A stretch of 64,000 nucleotides of DNA from Thermobifida alba (GCF_023208015.1 NZ_CP051627.1:4756422-4820421), one strand, 5' to 3'; shown: positions 18,001-26,259, numbered from the stretch's first letter. The notes: generated by a model from the sequence alone, not told the origin. Numbers and translations are program-made.

Positions 18001-18626
18001 CGGAACGCCAACTCGGCCAGCTCGGCAGGATCAACCCGCTGGCCCTGGAGGAGTTCGCTGCGCTGGAGGAGCGGCACAACTTCCTCACCGCCCAGCTGGA
18101 GGACCTGAAGAAGACCCGCCGCGACCTGCTGACCGTGGTCAAGGAGGTCGACGACCGGGTCCAGGAGGTGTTCTCCGCCGCCTACGCCGACGTCGAACGG
18201 GAGTTCTCCCGCATCTTCGCCCGCCTCTTCCCCGGCGGTGAGGGGCGCCTCGTCCTCACCGACCCCGACGACATGCTCACCACCGGGGTCGAGGTCGAGG
18301 CCCGCCCGCCCGGGAAGAAGGTCAAACGCCTCTCCCTGCTCTCCGGCGGGGAGCGGTCCCTGACGGCGGTGGCCTTCCTGGTCGCCATCTTCAGGGCCCG
18401 CCCGTCCCCGTTCTACGTGATGGACGAGGTGGAGGCCGCACTGGACGACACCAACCTGCAGCGGTTGCTGGTGATCTTCGAGGAGCTGCGCGCCACCTCC
18501 CAGCTGATCGTCATCACCCACCAGAAGCGCACGATGGAGGTCGCCGACGCGCTGTACGGCGTGACGATGCAGGGCGACGGGATCTCCCAGGTGATCAGCC
18601 AGAAGCTGGACCGCGCGGCGAGCTGA
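15075..18626 (+). CDS. smc: chromosome segregation protein SMC
   Basis: SMC is the ATPase of the bacterial condensin complex, which compacts and separates replicated chromosomes with ScpA/ScpB. The 1183-residue protein has the N-terminal Walker A GPNGSGKS (31-38), a first long coiled coil (about 170-500), a hinge (about 515-650, including GLVGSLAALLD), a returning coiled coil, and a C-terminal head with the ABC signature LSGGERSLTAVAFL (about 1088) and Walker B FYVMDEVEAALDD (about 1113). The GTG start matches the family MYLKTLTLRGFKSF start. In Streptomyces ftsY follows closely; here a B12 uptake pair is inserted between. Confidence 0.97.
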   Translation: MYLKTLTLRGFKSFASATTLRFEPGITCVVGPNGSGKSNVVDALAWVMGEQGAKTLRGGKMEDVIFAGTSSRPPLGRAEVSLTIDNTDGALPIDYSEVTIRRTMFRNGGSEYAINGDTCRLLDIQELLSDSGIGREMHVIVGQGQLDTVLHAGPEERRALIEEAAGILKHRKRKEKALRKLSAMQGNLDRVSDLAAELRRQLKPLGRQAELARRAAVIQAELRDARLRLLADDIATLRRTLAKEEADEAEVRDRRAAAEQALAQAQEREAQLEQAAAEAAPLLARAQETYHALSRLKERLSAVAGLATERHRNLAAAGEEEYRGRDPEELEREAAEIRAQEEELQAHLDDARTRMESVVVERAEAEAALRDEEQRVAAAARAAADRREGLARLRGRLEALRSKLEAGQAEIERLDQAAAEARRRAAEAQEAFEEARAEAAGLELGDSELDEVEEQAREELAAAESRLNRLRDVERAAERERAALEARRDALEMGLERRDGGAALLASDEKTPGLVGSLAALLDVEAGDESAIAAALGAASDAVVLDTHDAARAAIDLLKQRDAGRAGIVVADAGDIEPRQRWPEPPPGARYALDSVSVPPHLRDAVTALLARTVLVPDPGTAARVLAERPDLRAVTPDGDVFTSAFVHGGSTAGPSLLEVRAAVDEAVEQLAAAEETCKRAAADLADARAERDRAAAAVEAVNARRRSADRRRNEVAQQVGKLGGQARAAVQEAERYAAAAHRAAQGREADLLALAELQERLEQAEDEPVDDGEPDTARRDQLAAEATRLRSVEMEARLAVRTAEERVRAITGRAEALLRTAAAERRARQEAALRRRRRAAAARVAEAVTDGAAQALARITVSLAAADGERRLAEEQRDAREAELKTVRTRVRELSVELEKLLTVVHSGEVARAERRLRLEQLETRALEEWGMEVETLLAEYGPHLPVPPPADAGEDEAVPVPYVREVQEKRARTAERQLGQLGRINPLALEEFAALEERHNFLTAQLEDLKKTRRDLLTVVKEVDDRVQEVFSAAYADVEREFSRIFARLFPGGEGRLVLTDPDDMLTTGVEVEARPPGKKVKRLSLLSGGERSLTAVAFLVAIFRARPSPFYVMDEVEAALDDTNLQRLLVIFEELRATSQLIVITHQKRTMEVADALYGVTMQGDGISQVISQKLDRAAS

Positions 18627-18769
18627 CCCGGCCGGGCCGCGAGGACGGCGGCCGACGGCGCGGGGGCTCCCGCGCCGCGTCCCGGCCCACCCCGCCGCTC
18701 CGACGCAGTCCGACAAGTCCTAAGATGGCCTGGTCGCACCGCATAACGGAATCGCACCGATGCGGGGCG

Positions 18770-18885
18770 ATGGCGTCACGTGAGCGAAGTCCGGACCCGA
18801 AACCGGCGCTGTCTCCGCAACTGTGACACTCCGTGTCCGCCCCGGCGGAAACGGGGTGGAGCCAGGTCGCCTCACGTGCTCGTCG
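18770..18885 (+). ncRNA. cobalamin riboswitch
   Basis: The leader of the transporter genes carries hallmark pieces of the adenosylcobalamin aptamer: the conserved core CTGTCTCCGCAACTGT (about 18809-18824), a preceding paired CCGG/CCGG segment, and a B12-box-like AGCCAGGTCGCCT (18860-18872). The outer stem can form between CACGTGAG (18777-18784) and CTCACGTG (18871-18878). A -10-like TAAGAT at 18721-18726 lies upstream. The expression platform is expected between 18880 and the GTG at 18965. Binding of cobalamin should lower expression of the genes downstream. Confidence 0.85.
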
Positions 18886-18964
18886 GCGTCCACTGTCCTC
18901 GTGGGAAGGACGGTCCGTCTGTTGCGGGCTCTGTTCTCCCTACCTCTGCTGTAAGGAGCCCTAG

Positions 18965-19891
18965 GTGCGTGTCGCACGCAGCCTCACGGCATTCTCGCTG
19001 CCCCTGCTGATCGCTCTCACCGCCTGCGGCGGTTCCCCCTCCGACGAACCGGCCGCCGAGCAGTCGTCCGCGGCCGGGGACTTCCCGGTGACCGTCACCG
19101 ACGCGCGCGGCGAGGTCACCCTGGAGGCGATGCCCGAGCGCATCGTCTCGCTGTCGCCCTCGCTCACCGAGATCCTGTTCGAGGTCGGCGCGGGCGAGCA
19201 GGTCGTCGCCGTCGACGAGTACTCCTACTACCCGCCGGAGGCCCCCACCACCGACCTGTCCGGGTTCACCCCCAACGTCGAGGCCGTCGCCGAGTACGAA
19301 CCCGACCTGGTGGTGCTCTCCGAGGACGGCGGCGACATCACCGAACAGCTGGAGAAGCTGGCGATCCCGGTCCTGCTGCTGCCCGCCGCCCAGACCCTGG
19401 ACGACACCTACGCCCAGATGGAACTGCTGGGCGAGGCCACCGGCAACACCGAGGAGGGTGCGGCCGCAGCCGACGGGCTGCGCGAGCGCATCGACGGCAT
19501 CGTCGCCGACATCGGGGACGACGCGGCGGAGCTGAGCTACTACCACGAGATCGACGCCCAGCTGTACTCGGTCACCTCCGACACCTTCATCGGACAGGTC
19601 TACGGGCTGTTCGGCCTCACCAACATCGCCGACCAGGCCCCGGACACCGCGGGCGGCTACCCGCAGCTGTCCGCCGAGTTCGTCGTCGAACAGGACCCCG
19701 ACCTGATCTTCGTCTCCTACCCCGGCGGCGTGGAGGACGTCCGGGGACGGCCCGCCTTCGACTCGGTGACCGCCGTGCAGGAGCAGAACGTGGTCGAGGT
19801 GGACGCCGACACCTCCTCCCGGTGGGGGCCGCGCGTCGCCGATTTCGCCGAGGACGTGGCCGAGGCCATCGAGGCGGCCCGCGCCGAATGA
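18965..19891 (+). CDS. btuF: vitamin B12-type ABC transporter substrate-binding lipoprotein
   Basis: A 308-residue periplasmic-binding-type lipoprotein (class III, TroA-like fold). The signal peptide ends in the lipobox LTAC (Cys about residue 20), and the two lobes are joined by a long helix. The N-terminal lobe has VTDARGEVTLEAMPERIVSL and SLTEILFEVGAG, typical of BtuF/FecB proteins. The upstream cobalamin riboswitch makes a corrinoid the likely substrate. The stop overlaps the permease ATG (ATGA), so the two are coupled. Substrate choice rests on the riboswitch, not on the protein alone. Confidence 0.88.
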   Translation: MRVARSLTAFSLPLLIALTACGGSPSDEPAAEQSSAAGDFPVTVTDARGEVTLEAMPERIVSLSPSLTEILFEVGAGEQVVAVDEYSYYPPEAPTTDLSGFTPNVEAVAEYEPDLVVLSEDGGDITEQLEKLAIPVLLLPAAQTLDDTYAQMELLGEATGNTEEGAAAADGLRERIDGIVADIGDDAAELSYYHEIDAQLYSVTSDTFIGQVYGLFGLTNIADQAPDTAGGYPQLSAEFVVEQDPDLIFVSYPGGVEDVRGRPAFDSVTAVQEQNVVEVDADTSSRWGPRVADFAEDVAEAIEAARAE

Positions 19892-20973
19892 CCGGTGTGA
19901 CCCTGACGGGTCTGCGGACGGGTCTGCGGACGGGGGCCGGCCGCCGGGCCGCGGCCGGCCCGCTGTGGCTCGGGGCCGGGCTGGCCGCGCTGTTCGGCGC
20001 GATGCTCCTGGGCATCAGCGCCGGCGCGGCCTCCCTCGCCCCGGCCGAGATCATCCGGGAACTCCTCAGCCACCTGCCGTTCCTGGGGGTGGAGTCGGCG
20101 CTGACCGACCAGCAGCGGGCCGTCCTGGAGCAGCTGCGGATGCCCCGGGTCGTGCTGGGCGCGCTGGTGGGCGGACTGCTCGCCAGCGCGGGCGCCGCCT
20201 ACCAGGGCGTGTTCCGCAACCCGCTGGCCGACCCCTACCTGCTGGGCGCGGCCAGCGGGGCTGGCCTGGGCGCGACCCTGGTCATCGTGTACGGCGGCGG
20301 AGCCGCGCCGAACGGACTGCCGCTGATCCCGGTGGCCGCGTTCGCCGGGGCGCTGCTCGGCGTCATGACCGCCTACCTGCTGGGCCGCACCGCCGGAGGC
20401 GGAAGCACCGCGTCCCTGCTGCTGGCGGGGGTGGCGGTGTCGTCCTTCCTGACCGCGGCGCAGACCTTCGTCCAGCAGTCGCGCATCGACGAACTGCAGC
20501 GCGTCTACACCTGGATGCTCGGCGGCCTGGGCTACGGCGGCTGGGACGACCTGTGGCTGGTCGCGCCGTACGCGGCCGTGGCGGTGGCGGTGCTGCTGGG
20601 CAGCGGCTTCCTGCTCGACCTGCTCGCGCTCGGCGACGAGAAGGCCGTCAGCCTGGGGGTGCGTCCCGCCCTGGTGCGCCTGGTCGTGATCTCCGCCGCG
20701 TCGCTGGCCACCGCCTCGGCCGTGGCGGTGAGCGGACTGATCGGGTTCGTGGGCATCGTGGTCCCGCACATCGTGCGCCGCCTCGCCGGCCCCGGCTACC
20801 GCCGCATCCTCCCGGTGTCGCTGCTGTTCGGCGGGGCGTTCCTGATCGTGGCGGACATCGCGGCGCGCACCCTGGTCGCCCCCGCCGAACTCCCCCTCGG
20901 CGTGGTGACCGCGTTCGTCGGCGCCCCCTTCTTCGTCCTCGTGCTGCGCGCCACCCGGGCGCGTGCGCGCTAA
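19888..20973 (+). CDS. btuC: vitamin B12-type ABC transporter permease (FecCD family)
   Basis: A 361-residue FecCD/BtuC permease with about ten transmembrane helices. Family signatures include QLRMPRVVLGALVGGLLASAGAAYQ near the N terminus, RNPLADPYLLGAASGAGLG, and the cytoplasmic coupling segment VSGLIGFVGIVVPHIVRR near the C terminus. It overlaps btuF by four bases. No BtuD-type ATPase follows; ftsY is next. The ATPase must come from elsewhere in the genome or be shared with another system. Confidence 0.9.
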   Translation: MTGVTLTGLRTGLRTGAGRRAAAGPLWLGAGLAALFGAMLLGISAGAASLAPAEIIRELLSHLPFLGVESALTDQQRAVLEQLRMPRVVLGALVGGLLASAGAAYQGVFRNPLADPYLLGAASGAGLGATLVIVYGGGAAPNGLPLIPVAAFAGALLGVMTAYLLGRTAGGGSTASLLLAGVAVSSFLTAAQTFVQQSRIDELQRVYTWMLGGLGYGGWDDLWLVAPYAAVAVAVLLGSGFLLDLLALGDEKAVSLGVRPALVRLVVISAASLATASAVAVSGLIGFVGIVVPHIVRRLAGPGYRRILPVSLLFGGAFLIVADIAARTLVAPAELPLGVVTAFVGAPFFVLVLRATRARAR

Positions 20974-21047
20974 GCGCCCCGCGGACCGGCGGACTCCCCT
21001 CGGGGGATACCGGGAAACCGCCGGTGGTCTGGGAGACTGAAAGCGCT

Positions 21048-22229
21048 ATGGACTACACGATTGTTGTCATCGCCATCTTCGTCGTCGCGCTCGTGGCGGT
21101 CGGCGGCGCGCTGCTGGTCATCCCCCGGCGCCAGGTGGGGCCGGCCGAGAAGAAACCCGAGGTCGAACGATCCGAGGGCAGTTCGGGGGCGGGGGCCACG
21201 GCGGTCCTCGAACCCGAGGAGGCCGAGGGGGGCACGGCGGTCGCCGAGCCCGAGGCGCCCGTGGTGCCGGCTCCGCCCCCGGTGCCGCAGATCGAACTCC
21301 CGCCTCCCTCGGCCGGACGGCTGGTGCGGCTGCGCGCCCGCCTGGCCCAGTCGCAGAACGTCTTCGGCCGCGGTCTGCTGAACCTGCTGGCCGGCGACAA
21401 GCTCGACGAGGACACCTGGGAGGAGATCGAGGAGATCCTCATCACCGCCGACGTCGGGGTCACCTCGGCCACGCAGATCACCGAGGGGCTGCGCACCCGG
21501 GTCAGGGTGATGGGCACCCGCGACGCCGACGAGGTCCGCAAGCTGCTGCGGGCGGAACTGCTCGCGCACATCAACCCGGACCTGGACCGCACGGTGCGGA
21601 CCGAACCGCACGGCGAGCGCCCGGCCGTGATCCTGATGGTCGGGGTGAACGGGGTCGGCAAGACCACCACCGCGGGCAAACTGGCCCGGGTCGTCGTCGG
21701 GGACGGGGGCAGCGTCCTGCTAGGCGCGGCCGACACCTTCCGGGCGGCCGCGGCGGAGCAGCTGCAGACCTGGGGCGAGCGCGTGGGCGCCACGGTGGTG
21801 CGCAAGGAGGAGGGCGCGGACCCCGCCAGCGTGGCCTTCGACGCGGTCGCCAAGGGCCTCGAGGAGGGCGTCGGCACCGTCATCATCGACACCGCCGGAC
21901 GTCTGCACACCAAGACCGGCCTGATGGACGAGCTGGGCAAGGTCAAGCGGGTCGTGGAGAAGAAGTCCCAGGTGGACGAGGTCCTGCTGGTGCTGGACGC
22001 CACCACCGGGCAGAACGGCCTGCGGCAGGCCCGGGTGTTCGCCGAGGTCGTCAACGTCACCGGGATCGTGCTGACCAAGATGGACGGCACCGCCAAGGGC
22101 GGCATCATCATCCAGGTGCAGCGGGAACTCGGCGTGCCGGTCAAACTCGTCGGGCTCGGCGAGGGCCCCGACGACCTCGCGCCCTTCGACCCGGAGGCGT
22201 TCGTCGACGCGATCCTGGAGACGCCCTGA
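21048..22229 (+). CDS. ftsY: signal recognition particle receptor FtsY
   Basis: FtsY docks the SRP-ribosome complex at the membrane. The 393-residue protein has an N-terminal transmembrane helix (residues about 3-26), an acidic/Pro-rich linker to about 85, then the NG GTPase domain: G1 GVNGVGKTTTAGK (about 199), DTAGRLHTK, and TKMDGTAKGG. The ATG at 21048 gives the membrane-anchored actinobacterial form. Partner Ffh is encoded about 5.6 kb downstream. Confidence 0.96.
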   Translation: MDYTIVVIAIFVVALVAVGGALLVIPRRQVGPAEKKPEVERSEGSSGAGATAVLEPEEAEGGTAVAEPEAPVVPAPPPVPQIELPPPSAGRLVRLRARLAQSQNVFGRGLLNLLAGDKLDEDTWEEIEEILITADVGVTSATQITEGLRTRVRVMGTRDADEVRKLLRAELLAHINPDLDRTVRTEPHGERPAVILMVGVNGVGKTTTAGKLARVVVGDGGSVLLGAADTFRAAAAEQLQTWGERVGATVVRKEEGADPASVAFDAVAKGLEEGVGTVIIDTAGRLHTKTGLMDELGKVKRVVEKKSQVDEVLLVLDATTGQNGLRQARVFAEVVNVTGIVLTKMDGTAKGGIIIQVQRELGVPVKLVGLGEGPDDLAPFDPEAFVDAILETP

Positions 22230-22268
22230 CCCGTCGCGGCGCGGACCGTCCGCGCCGCGACGGACAGG

Positions 22269-23066
22269 TCACACCCCGACGTCGCGGCGGGTGAAGGCGA
22301 GCGCGCCGAGCGCGGCCAGCACCACCGGGACGGCCAGCAGCAGCGCGGTGCGGCCGAGGTCGAAACCGTGGAGCAGCGGGTCGGGGTCCATCGCGTAGTG
22401 GAAGGCCGACCCGAAGCGCAGCCACTCCAGTTCCGCCACCTGCCGGGCGAAGGTGTTGCCGAGGTAGCCCACGACCGCCAGCACGGCGGCGGCGCCCAAC
22501 GCGGGGGCCCGGCGCCCCGTGGCCGCCCCCACCGCCAGCGCGACCGCCCCGTAGACCAGGGCGATCAGAGTCACGGAGACACAGGCGGCGAGCAGCCGGT
22601 CGACCGGCAGGTCGACGTCGATGGCCGGACCGAGCACCAGCAGCGTGCCGAACACGACCGCCCCGAGGACGGCGACGAACACCGCCGCGGCGGCGGACCG
22701 CTGCACCAGGACAGCGGTCCGGGTGACCGGATGGGCCAGCAGCAGCTCCAGTTCCTGGGCCTCCTCGGCCCCGGCGATCGCCCGCGCCCCGAGCGTGACC
22801 GCGGCGATCACCAGCAGCACCGGGGTGAGCAGTCCGAACACGGTGGCGCCCAGGTAGCCCTCGACCGTGGCCAGGCTGCTCCACCCCATCGACTCCATGA
22901 GCCCCTCGGGCAGCGACTCCAGGTAGGCGTCCATCGCGTCGCCGGAGTCGCGCATCGACGGCCAGAAGGCGCTGTACAGCGCGGTCACGGCGGCGACGCC
23001 GACGCTCCAGCCGACGAGGGTGCGCAGGTGGTCGCGCAGGAACCGGCCGAAGACGTTACGCCGCAT
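22269..23066 (-). CDS. ABC-2 type exporter permease
   Basis: A 265-residue integral membrane protein with about six transmembrane helices in the ABC-2 pattern. It begins with a short cytoplasmic helix (MRRNVFGRFLRDHLRTLVGW), has a large loop after the first helix, and ends in a cytoplasmic tail TRRDVGV. The start overlaps the end of the ATPase gene by 11 bp, so the pair is coupled. Substrate is unknown; such pairs export lipids, antibiotics or peptides. Confidence 0.88.
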   Translation of the reverse strand: MRRNVFGRFLRDHLRTLVGWSVGVAAVTALYSAFWPSMRDSGDAMDAYLESLPEGLMESMGWSSLATVEGYLGATVFGLLTPVLLVIAAVTLGARAIAGAEEAQELELLLAHPVTRTAVLVQRSAAAAVFVAVLGAVVFGTLLVLGPAIDVDLPVDRLLAACVSVTLIALVYGAVALAVGAATGRRAPALGAAAVLAVVGYLGNTFARQVAELEWLRFGSAFHYAMDPDPLLHGFDLGRTALLLAVPVVLAALGALAFTRRDVGV

Positions 23067-23976
23067 CGCCGACCTCCTCCTGATCGGTGTAGTAGGTGAA
23101 GAACAGCTCCTCCAGGTCGGGTTCGGCGCTGTCGAGCTCCAGCACGGTGTGCCGTGCGGCCTGTTTGACCAGCGCGTCGGGGCTGCCGTCGACGACGCAG
23201 TGCACGGTGTCGCCGTCGACGTCGAGGTCCCGCACGCCCGCCAGGCCGGCGAACTCGGCGGCGGCGACCGGCGCGGCGAAGCGGATGCGGACCCGGCGCG
23301 CGGCGCGTCGGCGCAGCGCGTCCATGTCCTCGGTGGCGACGAGCCGTCCCCCGCGCAGGACGGCGGCGCGGTCGGCGACGTCCTGCACCTCGCTGAGCAC
23401 GTGGGAGGACATGAACACGGTCCGGCCGTCGGCCCGGGCCTCCCGCACCATCGCCAGGAACTCCCGTTGCAGCAGCGGGTCCAGTCCGCTGGTGGGCTCG
23501 TCCAGGACGAGCAGTTCGGGGCGGTGCATGAACGCCTGGACCAGGCCGACCTTCTGCCGGTTGCCCTTGGACAGGCTGCGCAGGGGGCGGGACAGGTCCA
23601 GGTCGAGGCGTTCGGCGAGTGCGTCGACCTGCGCGGCGGGCACCCCGCCGCGCAGGTCGCCGAGGTAGGCGAGCAGGTCCCGGGCGGGACGGCGGCTGGT
23701 GAAGACGAGGTCCCCGGGCAGGTAGCCGACCCGGCGGCGGATCTCGACGCCGTCGGTGCGCGGGTCGCGGCCCAGGACGAGGACCTCGCCCGCGGAGCGG
23801 CGGATGAGGTCGAGCAGGATGCGGATGGTGGTCGACTTGCCCGCGCCGTTGGGGCCGAGGAAGCCGAAGACCTCGCCGGCGCGGACCCTCAGGTCCAGGC
23901 CGAACAGGGCCCGGCGGCTGCCGTAGTCCTTGGTGAGGCCGCGGGTTTCGATGACGGGGTCCGGGGATGCGTGCAC
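23056..23976 (-). CDS. ABC exporter ATP-binding protein
   Basis: A 306-residue ABC ATPase with Walker A GPNGAGKSTTI (about residue 41), Q-loop, signature LSKGNRQKVGLVQAF, Walker B LLVLDEPTSGLDP and the H-loop SSHVLSE, followed by a C-terminal domain of about 80 residues typical of DrrA/CcmA-like exporters. The start is GTG with a GGAG site upstream. It lies 28 bp downstream of the GbsR-like regulator gene and is probably in one operon with it (regulator, ATPase, permease). Confidence 0.92.
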   Translation of the reverse strand: MHASPDPVIETRGLTKDYGSRRALFGLDLRVRAGEVFGFLGPNGAGKSTTIRILLDLIRRSAGEVLVLGRDPRTDGVEIRRRVGYLPGDLVFTSRRPARDLLAYLGDLRGGVPAAQVDALAERLDLDLSRPLRSLSKGNRQKVGLVQAFMHRPELLVLDEPTSGLDPLLQREFLAMVREARADGRTVFMSSHVLSEVQDVADRAAVLRGGRLVATEDMDALRRRAARRVRIRFAAPVAAAEFAGLAGVRDLDVDGDTVHCVVDGSPDALVKQAARHTVLELDSAEPDLEELFFTYYTDQEEVGDAA

Positions 23977-24004
23977 GGAGGTCTCCCCTTTCCGTGACGA
24001 GGGT

Positions 24005-24514
24005 TCAGAGCGGGTGTTCCCGCTGCCAGGCGAGCCAGCGCTCCACCAGGTGGGGAATCTCTTCCTGGACCCAGGTGAAGAACTGGTGCATCTCGCGGAG
24101 GCGGGCCAGGCGTCCCGGGGGTTCGTCGCGGAACTCGGTGAGGCCGCGGGCGGCCAGTTCGGTGAAGACCGCGTAGACGGGCGCCTGCTGGCGGAGCATC
24201 GTGCTCCACGCGTTGGGGGTGATGCGGTAGTAGTCGCGTCGTTGTCCGGGCTTGGCGACCTTCTCGATCCAGCCGGCGGTGCGCAGGAAGCGCAGCGCCG
24301 GGCTGATCGACCCCTTGCTCGCCTGCAGTGCCGCGCTGATGTCGGGAGCGCTCTGCTCCGGCGGATCGCAGACGAGCAGCCAGCCGATCACCCGGCCGTG
24401 CATACGCACCAGGCCCATCTGCTCCAGGACGACGGCGACCTCCTCGACGTAGTGCCGTTCCTGGTCGGTGGGGTCGCGCGGGGAGTCGGGGGGAGCGTCG
24501 TCGCCGTGAACCAT
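24005..24514 (-). CDS. GbsR/MarR family transcriptional regulator
   Basis: A 169-residue winged-helix regulator of the GbsR (COG1510) type: YVEEVAVVLEQMGLVRMHGRVIGWLLV leads into the helix-turn-helix SAPDISAALQASKGSISPALRFLRTAGWIEKV, with a dimerising C-terminal helix region. It heads the ABC exporter operon. The start ATG at 24514 lies only two bases from a perfect dyad that overlaps its own -10 box, so it very likely represses its own operon. The inducer is unknown, probably the exported compound or a stress solute. Confidence 0.88.
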   Translation of the reverse strand: MVHGDDAPPDSPRDPTDQERHYVEEVAVVLEQMGLVRMHGRVIGWLLVCDPPEQSAPDISAALQASKGSISPALRFLRTAGWIEKVAKPGQRRDYYRITPNAWSTMLRQQAPVYAVFTELAARGLTEFRDEPPGRLARLREMHQFFTWVQEEIPHLVERWLAWQREHPL

Positions 24515-24516
24515 GA

Positions 24517-24549
24517 GTTCAGTATTTGCTGAACGTTCCGAATAATCAA
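24517..24549 (-). promoter_or_regulatory. promoter and operator of the GbsR-ABC exporter operon (leaderless)
   Basis: On the reverse strand, a -35 TTGATT (24549-24544), a 17-bp spacer and a -10 AATACT (24526-24521) are followed by the ATG at 24514, so transcription should begin at or next to the start codon. A perfect dyad GTTCAG-N6-CTGAAC (24517-24534) covers the -10 box. Confidence 0.65.
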
Positions 24550-24853
24550 GAGTCCTTCGCGGCTGTCGGTGCCCCGGGCGGCGGGGAGCGCGCGGCCCGC
24601 CGCGCGGAGGGCGGCGCCACCGCCGACATCGCGGAGGGAGAGGGGCCGCCGCACCGGGACGTGGCGGTTCACACACCCGTAACGCGCCGTCCGGTGTCTT
24701 TACGCGCACGCAACAGTCCCGGATACGCCGATTAACACGCAGATCGGAAGCTTTCGGACGTGGAACTGGTCGTCGAGCCCGAGGACGTGCCCGAGCGGAC
24801 CACACCTTTCCGACACCATCAGATCCCCCCGCACGGAGAATCGTGGAGGCGAC
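24550..24853 (+). promoter_or_regulatory. upstream region of the ammonium transporter gene, possible GlnR site
   Basis: This 304-bp stretch holds no gene. GTTCAC (24667-24672), six bases, then GTAAC (24679-24683) reads on the other strand as GTTAC-N6-GTGAAC, close to the GTnAC-N6-GaAAC box bound by GlnR before actinobacterial amtB genes. The match is imperfect and only one pair is seen. Confidence 0.3.
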
Positions 24854-26173
24854 GTGTTAGACACCGGCACCACCGCGTGGCTGTTGACCAGCGCGGCACT
24901 CGTGATGCTCATGACCCCGGGCCTGGCCTTCTTCTACGGAGGCATGTCGCGGGCCAAGAGCGTCCTCAACATGATGCTGATGAGTTTCGCCAGCATCGCC
25001 GTCGTCAGTGTCCTGTGGGTACTGGTCGGCTACTCGCTCACCTACGGTGCGGGCTACGGCCCGCTCACCCACCTCATCGGCGGCCTCGGTGACTTCGGCT
25101 CCGGCGGCTTCGTCAACGCGGTCGACGAGGAGGGCGGCTACCCGATCCTGGTCGACGTCGGCTTCCAGATGATGTTCGCCATCATCACCGTCGCCCTGAT
25201 CAGCGGGGCCATCGCCGACCGCGCCAAGTTCGGCGCCTGGCTCCTCTTCGTCCCGGTCTGGTCCCTGCTCGTGTACTTCCCCGTCGCCCGCTGGGTGTGG
25301 GGCGGCGGCTGGTTCGACCAGCTGGAGACCTGGTTCGGCGTCGGCGTCGTCGACTTCGCGGGCGGCACCGCGGTGCACATCAACGCCGGCGCCGCCGCGC
25401 TCGCCCTGACCTTCGTCCTGGGCCGCCGCAAGGGGTTCGGCTCCGAGTCCATGCGCCCGCACAACCTGCCGTTCGTCCTGCTGGGCGCGGCGCTGCTGTG
25501 GTTCGGCTGGTTCGGCTTCAACGCCGGCTCCGCCTACGGCGCCACCGAGACGGCCGGCCTGGCCCTGGTCAACACCCAGGTCTGCACCGCCGCCGCCACC
25601 GCCGCGTGGATGCTGGTCGAACGGGTCCGCTACGGCAGGGTGACCGCGCTCGGCTTCGCCTCCGGCGCCGTCGCCGGGCTGGTCGCGATCACCCCGGCCG
25701 CCGCCAACCTGACCCCGGTCTGGTCCGTCGTGCTGGGACTGCTCGCCGGCGCCGTCTGCGCCTACGCGATCAGCTGGAAGTTCAAGTTCAGGTACGACGA
25801 CGCCCTCGACGTGGTGGGCATCCACATGGTCGGCGGCGTCATCGGCTCGCTGGCCCTGGGCCTGTTCGCCTCCTCGGTGGTGGGCGGGGGCGCGCCCGAC
25901 GGGGTCTTCTTCGGCGGCAGCCCGATGTTCCTCCTGGTGCAGTTCATCGCGGTCGCGGCCACGACCGTCTACTCCTTCGCGGTCACCTGGATCATCGCCA
26001 AGGTCATCGACCTGGCCCTGGGCTTCCGCATCCCCGAGCACGTCGAGACGAACGGACTGGACGTCGAACTCCACTCCGAGTCCGCCTACGCCTTCGACGA
26101 GCTCGACGCCGCAGAGCTCTCCTCGCCGACGCCTCCGGGCGAGGAGAAGCCCCCGGCGCGGGTGCAGGTCTAG
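24854..26173 (+). CDS. amtB: ammonium transporter
   Basis: A 439-residue Amt/MEP/Rh-family channel with about eleven transmembrane helices that takes up ammonium. Conserved features are the N-terminal FFYGGMSRAKSVLNMM, DFAGGTAVHINAGAAAL with the first pore histidine, and VVGIHMVGGVIGSLALG with the second. An extended acidic/Pro C-terminal tail follows the last helix. The start is GTG. In Streptomyces the amtB gene is followed by glnB (PII) and glnD; here neither is present, and a lipoprotein gene and ffh follow. Confidence 0.96.
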   Translation: MLDTGTTAWLLTSAALVMLMTPGLAFFYGGMSRAKSVLNMMLMSFASIAVVSVLWVLVGYSLTYGAGYGPLTHLIGGLGDFGSGGFVNAVDEEGGYPILVDVGFQMMFAIITVALISGAIADRAKFGAWLLFVPVWSLLVYFPVARWVWGGGWFDQLETWFGVGVVDFAGGTAVHINAGAAALALTFVLGRRKGFGSESMRPHNLPFVLLGAALLWFGWFGFNAGSAYGATETAGLALVNTQVCTAAATAAWMLVERVRYGRVTALGFASGAVAGLVAITPAAANLTPVWSVVLGLLAGAVCAYAISWKFKFRYDDALDVVGIHMVGGVIGSLALGLFASSVVGGGAPDGVFFGGSPMFLLVQFIAVAATTVYSFAVTWIIAKVIDLALGFRIPEHVETNGLDVELHSESAYAFDELDAAELSSPTPPGEEKPPARVQV

Positions 26174-26221
26174 CGTCCCCGACGACGAGGTCGCACCCCG
26201 TACCGCGACGCGGCGGGGGCC

Positions 26222-26259
26222 GGCGGGGCCGGTGAGGTACTCTCCTCGCCGGCCCCGCC
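26222..26259 (+). terminator. hairpin after amtB
   Basis: GGCGGGGCCGG (26222-26232) pairs with CCGGCCCCGCC (26249-26259), extended by GAGG/CCTC around a 6-base loop. It lies 48 bp after the amtB stop. No T-tract follows, as is common in high-GC actinobacteria. The remaining 260 bp to the next gene hold no other recognised element. Confidence 0.6.

Noticed and set aside
14664-18716. A 1350-codon open frame antisense to smc
   Set aside because: The forward strand encodes an unmistakable SMC protein; the reverse frame is low-complexity and is a by-product of high GC.
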